Part shown: positions 62,529 to 64,000 of the stretch, piece by piece | How the letters are laid out: every line of letters starts with the position of its first letter | Position numbering within the stretch: the stretch's first letter is position 1 | Source: an uncultured Prevotellaceae bacterium | GTDB taxonomy: Bacteria > Bacteroidota > Bacteroidia > Bacteroidales > Bacteroidaceae | Length of the DNA: 64,000 bases | Assembly: GCA_947166345.1 (NCBI GenBank) | Contig: CAMVDU010000008.1 | Span: 1-64,000 of the forward strand | Reading direction: 5' to 3' | Position numbers and translations under genes: made by a program | Notes under the pieces: model-generated | What the model was told of the DNA's origin: nothing | Database searches by the model: none | Seen by the model: the letters and a program-made list of their open reading frames with translations, nothing else

Positions 62529-62627
62529 ATGAAAAATTTTGGATGGAAGCGGGTTTTGGAGCTGGCCGTTACCATTATCACCGCAATCCTGACTACTCTT
62601 ACAACGGCTTCATGCGCGGGCTTCTAG
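62529..62627 (+). CDS. Smalltalk protein
   Basis: 32 residues: MKNFGWKRVLELAVTIITAI then LTTLTTASCAGF. One membrane-like helix followed by TASC close to the end, the pattern of the Bacteroidota smalltalk family (about 30-35 residues), located as expected downstream of an HU-like gene (65 bp). Function unknown; the Cys could be a lipid-attachment or signal-peptide cleavage site. A strong terminator follows at 62692. Confidence 0.82.
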   Translation: MKNFGWKRVLELAVTIITAILTTLTTASCAGF

Positions 62628-62691
62628 TCCTGCTGGTGTGGTGTAGTAACGTTTCGTTTCTCTAACGGTACTTTTTCTTATAATTTTAGGT

Positions 62692-62723
62692 AATGCGGGC
62701 AGTTTTGCTCGCATTATTTTTTT
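62692..62723 (+). terminator. Terminator after the smalltalk gene
   Basis: AATGCGGGC (62692-62700) pairs with GCTCGCATT (62707-62715), followed by a run of T. Confidence 0.87.
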
Positions 62724-62984
62724 GCATATTTCAACGGAGTTCAATTTTTCAATTTTTCAATTATACCGTTTTCTTCATCGCCTGCAACCAACCCCGCTTT
62801 GCCAAGTTGTCAATGAGACATCAGAGACATCAGGGACGGGTCCCTGTATCGTTTGGTTAATAGTTTTTATTTGCAAAAGTAATAATTATTTTGGAAAAAG
62901 AAGAAAAAGAGAAGGAAAATCGCCACCCCTTATCAAGGGGTTCTGAACCTTGAATGAAAAGGAAACGACGGAATAGGTATAAAC

Positions 62985-63017
62985 AAAGCCGACGATCGAA
63001 GGACCGCCGGCTTTTTA
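62985..63017. terminator. Terminator of the ACT-domain gene
   Basis: AAAGCCG (62985-62991) pairs with CGGCTTT (63008-63014), extended by a partly paired interior. It works on the minus strand after the ACT gene stop and has a T-run on the plus strand as well. Confidence 0.8.
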
Positions 63018-63022
63018 TTGTT

Positions 63023-63448
63023 TCAGAACTTCGAGAGGTCTTCCTCTGCGATGTACTTTAACTTGTTGTTGAGGATGACCTCGATGGCCTTCGGACGGTT
63101 GTCGGTACGGAACACCAGGATACCCTTGCCCTTGAGCAGGAAGGTGTACATATAGACGATGTTGATGCCGGCCTCGCTGAAGGTCTTGATGGCATCGGCA
63201 GCACGGCCGGGCTCGTCGTCGAGCTCGAGGGCGAGCACGCTGCTCAGGGCTACTGCAATGCCTTTCTTCTGCAGTTCCTCGTAGGCACGCAGCGGCTCGC
63301 TGCAGATGAGACGATAGATGCCATAGTCGGCAGTGTCGGCAATGGTTGAGGCTACAATCTGTATGTTGGCCTCCTTGAGGGCTTCAAGCACCTTGATCAG
63401 CGTGCCCGAGCGGTTTTCCATGAAAATGGATAGCTGATGGATAGTCAT
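63023..63448 (-). CDS. Tandem ACT-domain protein
   Basis: 141 residues with two ACT domains: TIHQLSIFMENRSGTLIKVLEALKEANIQIVASTIADTADYGIYRLI (about 2-48) and VLALELDDEPGRAADAIKTFSEAGINIVYMYTFLLKGKGILVFR (about 72-115). ACT domains bind small effectors such as amino acids. In Bacteroidota this gene normally follows phenylacetate-CoA ligase (paaK-like) and indolepyruvate oxidoreductase genes, suggesting control by an aromatic amino acid or its acyl-CoA product (inference). The ligase end is at 63941-64000, and a four-helix-bundle cassette lies between. Confidence 0.9.
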   Translation of the reverse strand: MTIHQLSIFMENRSGTLIKVLEALKEANIQIVASTIADTADYGIYRLICSEPLRAYEELQKKGIAVALSSVLALELDDEPGRAADAIKTFSEAGINIVYMYTFLLKGKGILVFRTDNRPKAIEVILNNKLKYIAEEDLSKF

Positions 63449-63462
63449 AACGTTTTAAGTTA

Positions 63463-63935
63463 AGAGTGAAGAATGAAGAGTGAAGAATTGGCTTCCGCAA
63501 TCCCTACCATCATCTGTCACTAGGTATTAATATTATTCTTTATTGTTTTAATTGACGAAACCAGTAAGGCAATAATTTCATTACAATCTACAGACATGCT
63601 TTCAAAAGCCCTGTCGTCCAAAATGGACACATCATGCAATAGGTTGAGCCAGTTCATTGTCTCATTGGCCTCTTTGAGAGCAATATGAAGTTTAGAAGCG
63701 AAGTCAGAAGGGCTTTGGGCAAATTCCGATTCATGAACATTTGCAGAGATTGATGTACCGGATTTCAGCACCTGTTTGTAGAGTGTCTGTAATTTCCAGT
63801 CGTTCTCTGTGAAATGGAGGAACATCTTCACAATCCGCACACCAAATGCATAGCTTTTAATGTGTAACGGGCCGTTTTCTCTGTTATAATGCATCATGGG
63901 CGGTAGCAAATTCTTCACTCTTCATTCTTCACTCT
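63463..63935 (-). mobile_element. Four-helix-bundle (IVS-type) cassette between ligase and ACT gene
   Basis: 63463-63489 and 63909-63935 are a perfect 27-bp inverted repeat built from GAGTGAAGAAT units. They enclose one gene, on the same strand as the operon it interrupts. The mRNA could form a 27-bp stem with the gene in its loop. No transposase is present. Confidence 0.65.
63520..63897 (-). CDS. Four-helix-bundle protein, S23/IVS family (second copy)
   Basis: 125 residues from the ATG at 63897; the frame begins with a GTG at 63918 inside the inverted repeat. Helical throughout: SYAFGVRIVKMFLHF, then the family's basic and Ser/Ala-rich turn in LKSGTSISANVHESEFAQSPSDFASKLHIALKEANETMNWLNLL, matching TIGR02436/S23 proteins. 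It is diverged from the copy at 9356-9727. Unknown role; relatives bind nucleic acid. It lies between the paaK-like and ACT genes. Confidence 0.85.
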   Translation of the reverse strand: MMHYNRENGPLHIKSYAFGVRIVKMFLHFTENDWKLQTLYKQVLKSGTSISANVHESEFAQSPSDFASKLHIALKEANETMNWLNLLHDVSILDDRAFESMSVDCNEIIALLVSSIKTIKNNINT

Positions 63936-63940
63936 TCACT

Positions 63941-64000
63941 TTATTGATAGACCTTGCGTTTATCAACGACTCTGACGGCCTTGCCTTCGCTGACGGGCAG
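63941..64000 (-). CDS. Phenylacetate-CoA ligase-like protein, C-terminal fragment
   Basis: Only the last 19 codons and the TAA (63941-63943) are inside the window; the translation LPVSEGKAVRVVDKRKVYQ resembles the C-terminus of PaaK-like ligases, which activate aryl acetates with CoA and ATP. The neighbouring ACT gene supports this. It continues beyond the window edge. Confidence 0.62.
   Translation of the reverse strand: MPVSEGKAVRVVDKRKVYQ

Larger units (their letters stand above)
60542..62764. mobile_element. Cassette bounded by 36-bp inverted repeats (muramidase, HU-like, smalltalk)
   Basis: 60542-60577 and 62729-62764 are inverted copies that differ at one position; they consist of AATTGAAAAATTGAAAAATT plus a unique part GAACTCCGYTGAAA. 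A partial copy lies at 61191-61216. Between them are four genes absent from the housekeeping context. No transposase or target-site duplication was recognised, so this may be a repeat-bounded island rather than an active element. Confidence 0.55.
62628..63022. other. Intergenic region with terminators and cassette end
   Basis: It contains the smalltalk terminator, the right inverted repeat of the cassette (62729-62764), a short hairpin CAGGGAC/GTCCCTG near 62829, another CCCCTT/AAGGGG near 62927, and the terminator for the ACT-domain gene. No gene is visible. Confidence 0.75.

Noticed and set aside
60631..62627. Prophage
   Set aside because: Muramidase-like and HU-like genes suggest phage ancestry, but capsid, tail, portal, terminase and integrase genes are all missing.

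Overview
The window comes from a Bacteroidota chromosome, most likely Prevotella or a close relative. The evidence is a repeated promoter pattern (TTG/TTTG about 20 bp before TAnnTTTG, on both strands), a sdhCAB-type succinate dehydrogenase/fumarate reductase operon, a PorZ-like type IX secretion protein, DUF4254, DUF3332 and 'smalltalk' proteins, and cell-surface lipoproteins. I saw no rRNA or tRNA gene. Two sequence signatures suggest the chromosomal origin is close: a pair of parS-like ParB sites around apt (14752-14767 and 15329-15344), and a cluster of DnaA boxes in AT-rich DNA at 38551-38856.

Layout. 0-3.4 kb: end of a fucose-isomerase-like gene, then two secreted esterases. 3.6-6.1 kb: an AT-rich pair of BRCT-domain genes, one with a DEDDh exonuclease. 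6.1-8.4 kb: a repeat-dense locus with a REP-associated tyrosine transposase (RAYT)-like gene. 8.5-12.5 kb: sdhC-sdhA-[four-helix-bundle gene]-sdhB. 12.7-22.9 kb: housekeeping genes (mnmG, apt, uvrC, dtd, mazG-like, deoC, prenyl synthase, polA). 23.0-24.3 kb: a second RAYT-like gene with its own repeat array. 24.4-25.8 kb: two small exported proteins and a probable structured RNA. 25.9-31.8 kb: ychF, lgt, a Dna2-like nuclease-helicase and a lipoprotein. 31.8-38.5 kb: mutS, a modular secreted protein, a lipoprotein, DUF4254 and a TrmH methylase. 38.5-40.9 kb: putative oriC, nadA and an acyltransferase. 40.9-50.0 kb: a seven-gene minus-strand operon leuS-yitT-rdgB-porZ-membrane protein-gtrA-GT2. 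50.1-60.5 kb: LOG-family protein, PfkB kinase, M16 peptidase, then a plus-strand run of three FKBP isomerases, a C26-M19 fusion, an M28 peptidase and an ADP-forming acyl-CoA synthetase. 60.5-62.8 kb: a phage-flavoured cassette (muramidase-like, 41-aa membrane peptide, HU-like, smalltalk) bounded by inverted repeats. 63.0-64.0 kb: an ACT protein and the end of a phenylacetate-CoA ligase, separated by a second four-helix-bundle cassette.

The most unusual content is between the genes. Five intergenic loci carry tandem arrays with an exact 22-bp period whose units share motifs such as GAGCGTC, GACGC and GAATGACGCA. The register is kept over as many as nine diverged units. Two of the arrays lie next to the two RAYT-like genes, and the first RAYT-like gene is also flanked by GCGGAT..ATCCGC hairpins with a conserved tail. 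Both RAYT-like proteins carry the same extra C-terminal domain. Two four-helix-bundle genes sit inside operons, each bracketed by inverted repeats that could pair in the polycistronic mRNA, like intervening sequences of 23S rRNA. Short palindromic repeats also appear to have been absorbed in frame into mnmG, lgt and the acyl-CoA synthetase.

All family assignments come from reading motifs and recalling families; no database search was run.
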